The notes under the pieces are model-generated. The model was not told the DNA's origin and ran no database searches. It worked only from the letters and a program-made list of their open reading frames with translations. From contig JBGTNL010000022.1 in the NCBI GenBank assembly GCA_041743085.1, forward strand, positions 124,001-188,000: a stretch of DNA of 64,000 nt. The letters are read 5' to 3'. The DNA comes from JAFMPW01 sp041743085 (GTDB lineage Bacteria > Bacteroidota > Bacteroidia > Flavobacteriales > Flavobacteriaceae). Made by a program: the position numbers and the translations under genes. Shown here piece by piece: positions 19,502 to 28,727 of this stretch. The first letter of the stretch is position 1. Each line of letters begins with the position of its first letter.

Positions 19502-21256
19502 ATGTACAGAAGCCATAACTGTGGTGAATTACGGGCAACGGATATAGGTGCCGAAATAGTGCTTGCCGGATGGTCCCATAAAACAAGGGACAAAGGATTT
19601 GTAGTCTGGATAGATCTGAGGGATCGCTACGGCATTACACAATTGGTTTTTGATGAGGATCGGACCTCGGCCGAGCTACTGGAAAAAGTGCGGGGTATTG
19701 GTCGTGAATTTGTGCTGCAGGTCAAAGGAACAGTTACTGAAAGATCCTCCAAAAACCCCGCTATTCCAACCGGGGACATCGAGGTATTGGTGACAGAACT
19801 TCATATTCTTAATAAAGCGCTATTGCCTCCTTTTACTATCGAAGACAAAACAGATGGCGGAGAAGACCTTCGTATGAAATATCGCTATCTGGATATCCGG
19901 AGAAACCCTGTAAAGAACAACCTCATTTTTCGAAGCAGGGTTACCATGGAGGTTAGAAAATATCTTTCGGAACAGGGATTTATTGAAGTGGAAACACCAT
20001 ATCTCATTAAATCAACTCCCGAGGGAGCCCGGGATTTTGTAGTACCGAGTCGCATGAACGAAGGGCAATTTTACGCACTTCCCCAATCGCCCCAAACTTT
20101 TAAACAACTGCTAATGGTTGGGGGTCTGGACAAATATTTTCAAATCGTAAAATGTTTCAGGGACGAGGATCTGCGGGCAGACAGGCAACCTGAGTTCACT
20201 CAGATAGATTGTGAAATGGCCTTTGTGGAACAGGAAGATGTTCTCAATGCTTTTGAGGGGCTTACCAAACATCTATTAAAGGAAATAAAGGGGGTAGAAC
20301 TTGCAGATTTTCCAAGACTTACCTATGACGAAGCCATGCAAAAATACGGCAACGACAAACCGGATATCCGTTTCGGAATGGAATTCGGGGAACTAAATGA
20401 ACTGGCCCAACACAGGGATTTTGAAGTGTTCAATTCGGCGGAAGTGGTTATTGGGTTGGCTATCCCGGGGGGTGCAAATTATACTAGAAAAGAAATAGAT
20501 CAACTAGTTGATTGGCTACGCAGGCCCCAGGTGGGCGCCAAGGGAATGGTTTATGTAAAATGCAAGGAGGATGGCTCTTATAAATCTTCCGTGGATAAAT
20601 TCTATGATGAAAATGATCTGTCGTCCTGGGCAAATGCAACCGGCGCTCAGAATGGAGATCTCATCTGTATCTTATCGGGTGAAAAGGACGCCACCAGGAA
20701 TCGGTTAAGTGCCTTTAGGATGGAAATGGCTGAACGCTTCGGCCTGAGAAATCCTAATGAATTTGCACCACTGTGGGTGGTGGATTTCCCGTTACTTGAA
20801 TTGGATGAAGAAACGGGAAATTACCATGCCATGCATCACCCCTTTACCTCTCCTAAACCCGGGCAGCTGCAACTGTTGGAAACCGATCCGGCCGCGGTTC
20901 GCGCCAATGCTTATGACCTTGTCCTTAATGGCAATGAAATAGGCGGGGGTTCTATCCGGATTCATGATCGTGACATACAGGCCACCATGTTCAGGCATTT
21001 GGGCTTTACCCCTGAGGAAGCGCAGGCTCAATTCGGATTTCTAATGGATGCCTTTCAATACGGTGCGCCCCCCCATGGGGGAATTGCTTTTGGGCTCGAC
21101 AGATTGGTTGCAATCTTAGGGGGGCAGGAAACTATCCGCGATTTTATTGCCTTTCCTAAGAACAACAGCGGAAGGGATGTAATGATAGATGCCCCGTCAC
21201 CCATTGATGATGACCAACTGAAGGAACTCAAATTAAAACTGGACGTGCAATCTTAA
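19502..21256 (+). CDS. aspS: aspartyl-tRNA synthetase
   Basis: 584 residues, the normal length for bacterial-type AspRS, a class II enzyme that charges tRNA-Asp in the cytosol. An N-terminal OB-fold anticodon-binding domain (about 1-105) is followed by the catalytic core with motif 2 (FRDEDLRADRQPEFTQID) and motif 3 near the C-terminus (GIAFGLDRLVAIL). An inserted GAD-type domain (about 290-400) marks it as the bacterial form. Whether it also charges tRNA-Asn cannot be judged here. Confidence 0.97.
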   Translation: MYRSHNCGELRATDIGAEIVLAGWSHKTRDKGFVVWIDLRDRYGITQLVFDEDRTSAELLEKVRGIGREFVLQVKGTVTERSSKNPAIPTGDIEVLVTELHILNKALLPPFTIEDKTDGGEDLRMKYRYLDIRRNPVKNNLIFRSRVTMEVRKYLSEQGFIEVETPYLIKSTPEGARDFVVPSRMNEGQFYALPQSPQTFKQLLMVGGLDKYFQIVKCFRDEDLRADRQPEFTQIDCEMAFVEQEDVLNAFEGLTKHLLKEIKGVELADFPRLTYDEAMQKYGNDKPDIRFGMEFGELNELAQHRDFEVFNSAEVVIGLAIPGGANYTRKEIDQLVDWLRRPQVGAKGMVYVKCKEDGSYKSSVDKFYDENDLSSWANATGAQNGDLICILSGEKDATRNRLSAFRMEMAERFGLRNPNEFAPLWVVDFPLLELDEETGNYHAMHHPFTSPKPGQLQLLETDPAAVRANAYDLVLNGNEIGGGSIRIHDRDIQATMFRHLGFTPEEAQAQFGFLMDAFQYGAPPHGGIAFGLDRLVAILGGQETIRDFIAFPKNNSGRDVMIDAPSPIDDDQLKELKLKLDVQS

Positions 21257-21347
21257 GATCAAAAAACCGTTTCATCCGTTGGTTACCTATTAGTGCACGG
21301 TAGGGAACGTAAAAGGGTTTTAGTACATCTAATTGCATAGCTTAGAA

Positions 21348-23132
21348 ATGTCCAACCAGAACAGTTCCATTTTTACCCGGTTCCTCAAGTGGAGGTATAG
21401 GCATATTTCCAACAAGACGTTTACTCAAATCCTGAGCATTATCGTGGGATTTTTGGCAGGTTTGGCTGCCGTGGCATTAAAAAACGGCACCTATTTTATT
21501 GAGTCGCTCCTGGAAGAGGGTATTGTGTTTTCCAGCAACCAGCTCTTTTTTATACTTCCCACCATTGGCCTTACCTTAGTTTATCTCTACGTGAAATTTG
21601 TGCACAGGGAAAAACTGGAACACGCCATTTCTTCTATTCTATTTTCACTCTCAAAAAAGAAAGGCATTATCAGTTATAAAAAAATGTATACCCCATTAAT
21701 CACCGCACCTCTTACTGTAGGATTTGGGGGTTCTGTGGGACTTTTAGGGCCGGCTGTGGCTTCCGGAGCTGCCATCAGTTCAAATTTCGGGCGGCTTTTA
21801 CATGTAAACCCCAAAACCCGATCCTTATTAATTGCCTGTGCTTCAGCCGGCGCGATCGCCTCCATATTTCAGTCACCCATTGCGGCTATTATTTTTGCGG
21901 TAGAAGTGTTTAGTCTGGACCTGACTATGTTATCAATGCTGCCACTACTGCTGGCATCTATATCCGGGGTGCTTACCTCTTATTTTTTTCTTGGGGACGA
22001 GACCCTGTTTAATTTTACCATTACGGATAAATTTGAAATAAAAGATACGTTGTTCTACGTAATTCTGGGTGTAGGCACGGCCTTCGCTTCCATATACTTT
22101 ACCAGGATGTATTTTGGAATTCTAGAATTTTTTGAACGATTTAAAAGTCCGAAGTATAAATTGTTGGTGGGCGGGTTGACGATTGGTGTAATGCTCTATT
22201 TTATTCCTCCGCTTTATGGCGAAGGTTTCGGATTTATAAATAATTTGCTTAAAGGAGATCATTTGGCTGCCTTGGGTGCTACCCCCTTTGATAGGTTTAT
22301 GGATAATATATGGGTGGTTATTGCCTTGCTTTTCGGGATAACGATTTTTAAGGCGGTAGCAATGACAGCCACTTTCGCAGCCGGAGGTGCCGGAGGTATA
22401 TTTATTCCAACTATGGTAATGGGAAGCGCTTTGGGAAATGTGGTTGCCAAGGTGATCAATAATTCGGGCCTTGAAGTATCCGTTAGTGAAAGTAATTTTA
22501 CTTTAATAGGCATGGCGGGCCTTATTGCAGGTGTTCTGCATGCACCCCTGACGGCTATTTTCCTAATTGCCGAGATCACCGGCGGGTATGAGCTTTTTGT
22601 TCCGTTGATGATCACCGCAGCTATTTCCTACCTCATAACAAAAAACGCTATTGATTACACTATTTATACCAGGGAATTGGCAAAGATCGGTGCTTTAATC
22701 ACCCATAACAAGGACCAAACCGTACTAACCCTGATGCATCTGGATGATGTTATAGAACAGGATTTTAAAGCTGTAAAACAGGACATGACCTTGGGCGAAA
22801 TGTTACATAATTGCGTCGCAAAATCAACCAGGAATATTTTTCCGGTGATAGACGATGATCATATTTTAAAGGGAATTGTACTATTAGATGATATCCGCGA
22901 ATTTATGTTCGACACGGTCATTTACGATAAGATTATTGTGGAAACCCTGATGCACAATGCTCCGGAACACATCTTTTACGAAACGGACAATATGCAACAG
23001 GTAATGCAAAAATTTCAGGATAGCGGGGCCTGGAACCTACCGGTGATCAAAGATGGAAAATACCATGGCTTTGTATCCAAATCAAAATTGCTGACAGCCT
23101 ACAGAAGAAAGTTAATTAACTTTACGAAATAG
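21348..23132 (+). CDS. ClC-family chloride channel with C-terminal CBS domains
   Basis: 594 residues from the ATG at 21348; an in-frame TTG at 21333 is less likely. About ten to twelve membrane segments are followed by two CBS domains (about 455-590; NIFPVIDDDHILKGIV, WNLPVIKDGKYHGFVS). The selectivity motif GSVGLLGP has Leu133 where ClC antiporters and channels usually carry the gating glutamate (GxEGP, or GLEAP in many flavobacterial relatives). Loss of this Glu generally uncouples proton exchange, so passive anion conduction is likely. It is followed after 1 nt by a small membrane-protein gene. Confidence 0.9.
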   Translation: MSNQNSSIFTRFLKWRYRHISNKTFTQILSIIVGFLAGLAAVALKNGTYFIESLLEEGIVFSSNQLFFILPTIGLTLVYLYVKFVHREKLEHAISSILFSLSKKKGIISYKKMYTPLITAPLTVGFGGSVGLLGPAVASGAAISSNFGRLLHVNPKTRSLLIACASAGAIASIFQSPIAAIIFAVEVFSLDLTMLSMLPLLLASISGVLTSYFFLGDETLFNFTITDKFEIKDTLFYVILGVGTAFASIYFTRMYFGILEFFERFKSPKYKLLVGGLTIGVMLYFIPPLYGEGFGFINNLLKGDHLAALGATPFDRFMDNIWVVIALLFGITIFKAVAMTATFAAGGAGGIFIPTMVMGSALGNVVAKVINNSGLEVSVSESNFTLIGMAGLIAGVLHAPLTAIFLIAEITGGYELFVPLMITAAISYLITKNAIDYTIYTRELAKIGALITHNKDQTVLTLMHLDDVIEQDFKAVKQDMTLGEMLHNCVAKSTRNIFPVIDDDHILKGIVLLDDIREFMFDTVIYDKIIVETLMHNAPEHIFYETDNMQQVMQKFQDSGAWNLPVIKDGKYHGFVSKSKLLTAYRRKLINFTK

Positions 23133-23133
23133 C

Positions 23134-23397
23134 ATGCGAATCCGGATAAACCATATTATCGTTTTAATCGTCCTTACCTCGGTATCGTCGATCGTTTATG
23201 GATTTACCCTTCAGAAAAATGACCCCGTTCTCGCTAATAAATGTATCGGCTTCGGTACGGTAGGTCTTTTCCTTATCGCCATGCCCATGTTTCTTATTAA
23301 GGAGAGCAGGGGTAAAAAAATGAAAGATTATATGCTTACCGATGAGAATATTAGAAAAATGCGGGGCAAAAATGATGAAAAATCTGAAAATCAATAA
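23134..23397 (+). CDS. small two-helix membrane protein of unknown function
   Basis: 87 residues with two hydrophobic segments (about 7-25 and 38-57) and a charged, basic C-terminal tail. The ATG is 2 nt after the ClC stop, so it is translated from the same message. I do not recognise the family; similar short proteins follow other genes in Flavobacteriia. Confidence 0.7.
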   Translation: MRIRINHIIVLIVLTSVSSIVYGFTLQKNDPVLANKCIGFGTVGLFLIAMPMFLIKESRGKKMKDYMLTDENIRKMRGKNDEKSENQ

Positions 23398-23488
23398 TTT
23401 TGCCCAATTTTTATCTTCTCATCATATCGATCTGGACAAAAAATTATATTTTCGTATAGTAACTTTATATTATTTTAATACTTAATCA

Positions 23489-23683
23489 ATGACTGGAACT
23501 GTAAAATTTTTCAATGAATCCAAAGGATACGGATTTATTACGAACAACGACACCGGAAAGGACATTTTTGTTCATGCCACGGCCCTGAACGGGCTGGAAT
23601 TGAACGAAGGAGACAAAGTAGAATACCACGAAGAAGAAGGAAAAAAAGGCGTGGTTGCTGTACAAGTGCAAGTAATTGGATAA
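23489..23683 (+). CDS. cold-shock domain protein
   Basis: 64 residues forming a single CspA-type OB fold. RNP1 reads KGYGFI (12-17) and RNP2 DIFVH (25-29), the two nucleic-acid-binding strands. It binds single-stranded RNA/DNA and usually acts as an RNA chaperone. It stands alone, with a strong terminator just downstream. The 91-bp upstream region is very AT-rich; TAACTTTA at 23460 is a possible but imperfect -7 element. Confidence 0.95.
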   Translation: MTGTVKFFNESKGYGFITNNDTGKDIFVHATALNGLELNEGDKVEYHEEEGKKGVVAVQVQVIG

Positions 23684-23710
23684 ATTATCGTATTCGGAAT
23701 TTGATCGATT

Positions 23711-23748
23711 CCCGCCTCCCGATAGCTATCGGGAGGCGGGACCTTTTT
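23711..23748 (+). terminator. rho-independent terminator after cold-shock gene
   Basis: A perfect 30-bp palindrome (two 15-bp arms, 23711-23740, centre GATAGCTATC) is followed by a five-T run. It ends the cold-shock transcript and may also stop the converging tadA transcript. Confidence 0.85.
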
Positions 23749-23794
23749 AGCCCCTGACCTACCTGCTGTGCGAGGTTGGGAGGCTGAAAAGGAT

Positions 23795-24244
23795 TTAATT
23801 CAAATTTCGTTTCTGAATAAAAAACCGTTTCAGCAGATCAGAAGCATCATTTTCCATTACCCCGCCCAACACTGTTGTCTTTGGATGCAGTTTCGTCCCC
23901 ATAGCCGAAAAACCCCTTTGTTTGTCATGGGCACCGAAAACAATTTTTGGTATTTGACTCCAATAGAGGGCGCCGGCGCACATCTGGCAGGGTTCCAGGG
24001 TAACATACAAGGTACAATCATATAAATACTTCCCCCCCAGAAAATTAGCCGCCGCAGTAATTGCCTGCATTTCCGCATGGGCAGTGACGTCATTCAATTG
24101 TTCTGTGAGATTATGTGCCCTGGCAATGATCCTGTCCTTAACTACAATGACCGCTCCTATGGGCACCTCTCCTTTTTCAAATGCCACTTCGGCTTCCTGA
24201 AGCGCCTTTTTCATAAAGTAGGCATCGTCCAAATTAATTTCCAT
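23795..24244 (-). CDS. tadA: tRNA-specific adenosine deaminase
   Basis: 149 residues from the ATG at 24242-24244; an upstream TTG start is unlikely. The zinc site and catalytic Glu are present: H56-A-E58 and PCQMC with C86 and C89. It converts A34 to inosine in tRNA-Arg(ACG). The CMP/dCMP-deaminase fold and length fit TadA; a free-base deaminase is a less likely alternative. It is divergent from dxs. Confidence 0.92.
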   Translation of the reverse strand: MEINLDDAYFMKKALQEAEVAFEKGEVPIGAVIVVKDRIIARAHNLTEQLNDVTAHAEMQAITAAANFLGGKYLYDCTLYVTLEPCQMCAGALYWSQIPKIVFGAHDKQRGFSAMGTKLHPKTTVLGGVMENDASDLLKRFFIQKRNLN

Positions 24245-24318
24245 ATGGTCAAAAATACAATTTTCAACCAAACCAGGTAGCTATCGGAAAATGAATTGAT
24301 GTACCTTTGTGCCCTGTT

Positions 24319-26094
24319 ATGCCAAACCTTGAACACATTAATTCCCCCCGTGATCTTCGTCAGTTAACCAAGGCCCAATTGGTACCTCTGGCAAGGGACT
24401 TACGGGAATTCATCATAGATGTCGTGGCCACAAAAGAAGGACATTTGGGAGCTAGTCTGGGCGTAGTAGAACTTACCATTGCACTTCATTACGTCTTTGA
24501 AACTCCTGAAGACAAAATCATCTGGGATGTAGGTCATCAGGCCTACGGGCATAAAATACTGACGGGGCGCAGGAATAGATTTGACACCAACAGGCAGCTA
24601 GGGGGGCTTAGCGGCTTTCCGAACAGGAAAGAGAGCGAATTTGATGTTTTTGGGACAGGACACAGCTCTACCTCCATCTCAGCTATTCTCGGAATGGCCC
24701 TGGCCTCCAGAATAAAGGGAGATACCGGAAGGCAGCATATTGCCGTTATAGGCGATGCCTCCATTGCGAGCGGAATGGCCTTCGAAGGACTAAATCATGC
24801 AGGAGTAACAGACACCAATGTCCTTATCGTTTTGAATGATAACACCATCGGAATTGATCCCAGCGTGGGAGCCCTTAAAAAATACCTCACCAATGTTAAA
24901 ACAGGCAATGCAAAAGACGAAAACATTTTTGAATGCCTCAATTTCAATTATACAGGCCCTTTGGACGGGCATGACCTTGAAACCCTGTTAAATGAATTGG
25001 AAAGGTTAAAGGCGTTGGAAGGCCCCAAGTTGCTTCATATAATCACTACCAAAGGGAAAGGTCTGAAGCAGGCCGAGGAGGATCAGGTAACGTACCATGC
25101 TCCAGGTAAATTCGATAAACGAACAGGGAACTTAATTTCAAAAACAGAGGGAGATGAACCTCCTAAATATCAGGATGTTTTTGGGCACACCTTAGTAGAA
25201 TTGGCACTGGCCAATTCCAGCATCATTGGGATCACCCCGGCAATGCCTACTGGAAGTTCCCTTAAATATATGATGGAACAAATTCCGGAAAGGGCCTTTG
25301 ATGTGGGGATAGCGGAACAGCATGCAGTGACTATGGCCGCAGGAATGGCGGCAGAGGGCCTGATCCCTTTTTGTAACATATATTCCACTTTTCTTCAAAG
25401 GGCGTACGACCAGGTGATCCACGATGTGGCACTTCAGAATTTGCCAGTCATATTTTGTCTGGACAGGGCCGGGCTTGTTGGACAGGATGGTGCCACCCAT
25501 CATGGTGTTTTTGACCTGGCTTATTTACGATGTATTCCCAATCTTATTATTTTTGCGCCCATGAATGAAATTGAACTTCGGAATATGATGTATACAGCAC
25601 AACTGGGCCTGCCTCAACCTATAGCAATCCGGTATCCAAGGGGAAGGGGTGTTACGCATAATTGGAGACTCCCCTTTAAAAAAATGGAATTAGGGAGATC
25701 TGAAGAGCTACGAAGAGGAACGGGGATAGTCATTCTCAGTATTGGGCATATTGGCAATATGGTTTCGGAGCTTCTGGAAGAACTAGAGTCGCCCAAAAAA
25801 ATCGGGCATTGTAATATGCGGTTTGTAAAGCCCTTGGATGAAGATCGGCTTCACCATATTTTTAAAACTTATGAACACATCCTCACCATAGAAGATGGCT
25901 GTAAAATAGGAGGTTTCGGAAGTGCCGTACTGGAATTTGCAAACACCCATGGTTATTCCAAGCCCGTTAAAGTGTTTGGGGTAACAGATCATTTCATTGA
26001 GCATGGTACCATTTCAGAACTTCAAACCATCGCAGGAATAAACAAGGAACTTTTAAAAAATTACATAAACAATATACGCTATGCACCAAAATAA
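24319..26094 (+). CDS. dxs: 1-deoxy-D-xylulose-5-phosphate synthase
   Basis: 591 residues from the ATG at 24319. It catalyses the thiamine-diphosphate-dependent condensation of pyruvate and glyceraldehyde 3-phosphate, the first step of the MEP isoprenoid pathway. Visible: WDVGHQAYGHKILTGR, the ThDP/Mg motif IGDASIASGMAFEGLNHAG with later LNDN, and DVGIAEQHAV in the pyrimidine domain. It is shorter than the E. coli enzyme (about 620) but normal for Bacteroidota. Its 3' end overlaps the next gene by 14 nt. Confidence 0.95.
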   Translation: MPNLEHINSPRDLRQLTKAQLVPLARDLREFIIDVVATKEGHLGASLGVVELTIALHYVFETPEDKIIWDVGHQAYGHKILTGRRNRFDTNRQLGGLSGFPNRKESEFDVFGTGHSSTSISAILGMALASRIKGDTGRQHIAVIGDASIASGMAFEGLNHAGVTDTNVLIVLNDNTIGIDPSVGALKKYLTNVKTGNAKDENIFECLNFNYTGPLDGHDLETLLNELERLKALEGPKLLHIITTKGKGLKQAEEDQVTYHAPGKFDKRTGNLISKTEGDEPPKYQDVFGHTLVELALANSSIIGITPAMPTGSSLKYMMEQIPERAFDVGIAEQHAVTMAAGMAAEGLIPFCNIYSTFLQRAYDQVIHDVALQNLPVIFCLDRAGLVGQDGATHHGVFDLAYLRCIPNLIIFAPMNEIELRNMMYTAQLGLPQPIAIRYPRGRGVTHNWRLPFKKMELGRSEELRRGTGIVILSIGHIGNMVSELLEELESPKKIGHCNMRFVKPLDEDRLHHIFKTYEHILTIEDGCKIGGFGSAVLEFANTHGYSKPVKVFGVTDHFIEHGTISELQTIAGINKELLKNYINNIRYAPK

Positions 26095-27190
26095 TCTGGT
26101 GAAAAACACGCTATTGTGCATTGGGCTCCTTTTCTGCAACATTCTTTTTTCGCAAGATACTATTCCCCCGGCTTCAGACAGGGACAGTACTGATGTAGAC
26201 ACCATAGTGATACGGGCCGAGCAAATAAAAATCAGGAACATTCCCAGGGGAGCGCACCTTACGAATCCGGTTATCTCCTTTCACAATACCAAACCGCTGT
26301 CTAAGCCATTTGAGCGGTTCAGGATCCCTTCTTTCTGGGATAATGAAAATCTGCTGGGACTAAGCCTCAGTGAAGTTGCCTTTGTTAACTGGAATGCGGG
26401 GGGAGATAATTCCATTACAGCTCTGGGAAAGGTCAATCTCTCAAGAAACTATAAATTCAGGTATATTCAATGGAACAACGATCTTGAGCTTAAATTTGGG
26501 TGGAACGCCCAGGAGGGCAGAAAATGGCGAAAAACGGATGATGTCATCCGTCTTAGTTCTACCTTCGGTTTTAGAAGGGATACGATCAGTAATTGGTATT
26601 ATTCTGCCAAGGCCAGTTTTAATACACAATTTGCGGACGGATTTAAATATCCGGACAGGATCTCCCCTATCTCAAGATTTACGTCTCCGGGATATTTGTT
26701 TTTAGGAGCCGGAACCTCCTACATTACGGAAGAGGGTAAGTTTAACCTCTATATCTCGCCCTTAACTCATAAATCTACCTTTGTTTTGGACCGGGAGCTT
26801 GCGAACAACGGGGCTTTTGGCGTTAAAAAAGCAGTATTGGATACAGAAGGTAATGTTGTCCGGGAAGGAGAACATGTATTCGTTGAGCTGGGTTTCCTGA
26901 TCAACACCAGATGGGAAACCCAGGTGACCAAAAATGTGCTCTTAAACAGCAGGCTTAGTTTTTACACAGATTATCTTCGGTCTTTTGGGAATATTGATGT
27001 GGACGGGGAGCTTACGTTGAACCTGACGGTTAATGACCGTATCAATGCCACAATCGGCACCCATGTTATCTATGACGATGACATCCTGTTTGAACAGCAG
27101 GAGGCTTCGGACGGAACAATTCTTGACCCCGGCGAACCCCGTATCCAGTTTAAACAGATCTTGGGAATAGGCGTTGTTTACAGTCTTTAG
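26081..27190 (+). CDS. DUF3078-type exported protein
   Basis: 369 residues with a signal peptide (about 1-24, ending LFSQ). The mature part is rich in alternating hydrophobic strands and aromatic residues (FVNWNAGGDNS, LELKFGWN), consistent with an outer-membrane beta-barrel; proteins of this kind are annotated DUF3078 in Bacteroidota. The ATG lies within the end of dxs, so translation is coupled. Function is unknown. It converges on dgt, the stop codons overlapping by 4 nt. Confidence 0.8.
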   Translation: MHQNNLVKNTLLCIGLLFCNILFSQDTIPPASDRDSTDVDTIVIRAEQIKIRNIPRGAHLTNPVISFHNTKPLSKPFERFRIPSFWDNENLLGLSLSEVAFVNWNAGGDNSITALGKVNLSRNYKFRYIQWNNDLELKFGWNAQEGRKWRKTDDVIRLSSTFGFRRDTISNWYYSAKASFNTQFADGFKYPDRISPISRFTSPGYLFLGAGTSYITEEGKFNLYISPLTHKSTFVLDRELANNGAFGVKKAVLDTEGNVVREGEHVFVELGFLINTRWETQVTKNVLLNSRLSFYTDYLRSFGNIDVDGELTLNLTVNDRINATIGTHVIYDDDILFEQQEASDGTILDPGEPRIQFKQILGIGVVYSL

Positions 27191-28530
27191 AGTTGCCTGC
27201 CTGTAATTTTATTGTGGATATGAACTGCAGCACTGTCGGACAGGCTTGCAACATAACAGCAGGTATTCAGCAAAATGCCGTAGAGGTTCTTGTCTGAATT
27301 TCCATGGACCTCCGGAAGGGTGCTTATTAGTAAGCGGTCGTAATTGGAGGTTTTCCCCTCTTTTTTTCTGACTAAGGCTGTGGTATACACTTCTAGGATA
27401 TCTGAAATAATTCGGTACCCGGCAATTTCTTTCTCCCTTACCTCCTGCGAAAGGTATATTTTCTCTACACTCAGTTTAATGATATCATCTGTCTGTGCCC
27501 TGTATTTGCTTTTTTCCATGAGCGCCTTGTCAAAACTGCCCTCCAGAATAGCCTCCTCATTTTCTAAAAAAGTCGCGGCCGCATCGGTAATCAGTGTATT
27601 GATCGCCAATGCCCGTAGATAACTAAGTCGGTCTTCTTTATAGGACATTCCGTTGTATTTCTTTGTATTGATACTATCCTTTACCAATTTAATCAAATAC
27701 TCCAAAGCGAAATCTTCCGGTATTAAGCCGAGGTGAATTCCGTCTTCAAAATCAATAATCGTATAACAGATATCGTCTGCTGCTTCGACCAGATACGTTA
27801 ACGGATGCCTGGTATATGAGACCCCTCCCCCCGATCCTGTTGGGATCAATCCCAATTCTTCAGCTATTTCCTTTAAAAATTCCTTTTCTGACTGAAATAC
27901 CCCGAATTTTTTATCCGCAATATGTGAAGATGGCTTTTTTGGCAGGGATTCTTTGGGGTATTTGATAAATGCCCCCAGCGTTCCATAACTTAGACGAAGT
28001 CCTCCATGTACTCCCTCACGGGATTCGGTCAATAATTTAAAACCGTTGGCGTTCCCTTCAAAATCTATGATGTCCTGGTATTCCCTCTCGGTTAGCCCCG
28101 ATTTGTATTTCTGCCCGGGCCCGTTTACAAAAAACTCCCCGATTGCCTTTTCCCCGCTATGGCCAAAAGGAGGGTTCCCAATATCGTGTGCCAGTGAAGC
28201 GGCAGCCACTATTGCCCCAAAATCATTAAACCCGTATCCGTGCACCTCCGATAAATGGGGATGCTTGTCCAGCAAACTTTTACCTGCCATCCTGCCTAAA
28301 CTCCGCCCCACGACCGAGACCTCAAGACTGTGTGTTAACCGGGTATGGACAAAGTCGGTCTTGGAGAGCGGTATTACCTGGGTTTTGTCTTGCAGGCTTC
28401 GGAAGGCTGACGAAAAGATCACCCTGTCGTAGTCAACTTCAAACCCCAGTCGGGTCTCATCCTGTTCGCTGCGCAGTCGCTTATAAGTATCCCCGGATCG
28501 TTTTAATGAAAGGAGTTTTTCCCAATTCAT
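27187..28530 (-). CDS. dgt: dGTP triphosphohydrolase (HD superfamily)
   Basis: 447 residues from the ATG at 28528-28530 (MNWEKLLSLKR); a longer ORF upstream reads as non-conserved hydrophobic sequence. The metal-binding HD signature is present: H67 in RLTHSLEV, then H115-D116 in LAHDIGNPPFGHSGE. It hydrolyses dGTP to deoxyguanosine and triphosphate, controlling dNTP pools and sometimes phage. The length matches bacterial Dgt. Confidence 0.92.
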   Translation of the reverse strand: MNWEKLLSLKRSGDTYKRLRSEQDETRLGFEVDYDRVIFSSAFRSLQDKTQVIPLSKTDFVHTRLTHSLEVSVVGRSLGRMAGKSLLDKHPHLSEVHGYGFNDFGAIVAAASLAHDIGNPPFGHSGEKAIGEFFVNGPGQKYKSGLTEREYQDIIDFEGNANGFKLLTESREGVHGGLRLSYGTLGAFIKYPKESLPKKPSSHIADKKFGVFQSEKEFLKEIAEELGLIPTGSGGGVSYTRHPLTYLVEAADDICYTIIDFEDGIHLGLIPEDFALEYLIKLVKDSINTKKYNGMSYKEDRLSYLRALAINTLITDAAATFLENEEAILEGSFDKALMEKSKYRAQTDDIIKLSVEKIYLSQEVREKEIAGYRIISDILEVYTTALVRKKEGKTSNYDRLLISTLPEVHGNSDKNLYGILLNTCCYVASLSDSAAVHIHNKITGRQL

Positions 28531-28615
28531 AAACCAGAATTTCGTCGCAAGATACAGCTTTTTAAGGGCAGGGAAATACAGAGGAATACTACAACTTAAC
28601 AATTCTTTAAAGTCA

Positions 28616-28692
28616 TAACCTTATGATAACCCTGAAGAAACAAATGTTTAATCTGCAGGTAACAGGACTTTTACACTTGGAAGGTTTATTTG
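28616..28692 (+). promoter_or_regulatory. Pho-box-like 11-bp repeat array and promoter of the lipoprotein/TonB receptor genes
   Basis: Hexamers in one 11-bp register: TAACCT (28616), TAACCC (28627), a degenerate AAACAA (28638), TAATCT (28649), TAACAG (28660), TTACAC (28671). Eight bases after the last one stands TTTATTTG (28685-28692), seven of eight matches to TAnnTTTG. The same geometry occurs before other genes in this phosphate region. The longest array of the set. Confidence 0.6.
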
Positions 28693-28727
28693 CACTGTCT
28701 TAAGAATAAGATATTAGGAAAGGAATT

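Noticed and set aside
23711..23740. GATAGCTATC-centred palindrome as a regulatory operator
   Set aside because: It follows a stop codon and is followed by a T-run, so it is best read as a terminator.
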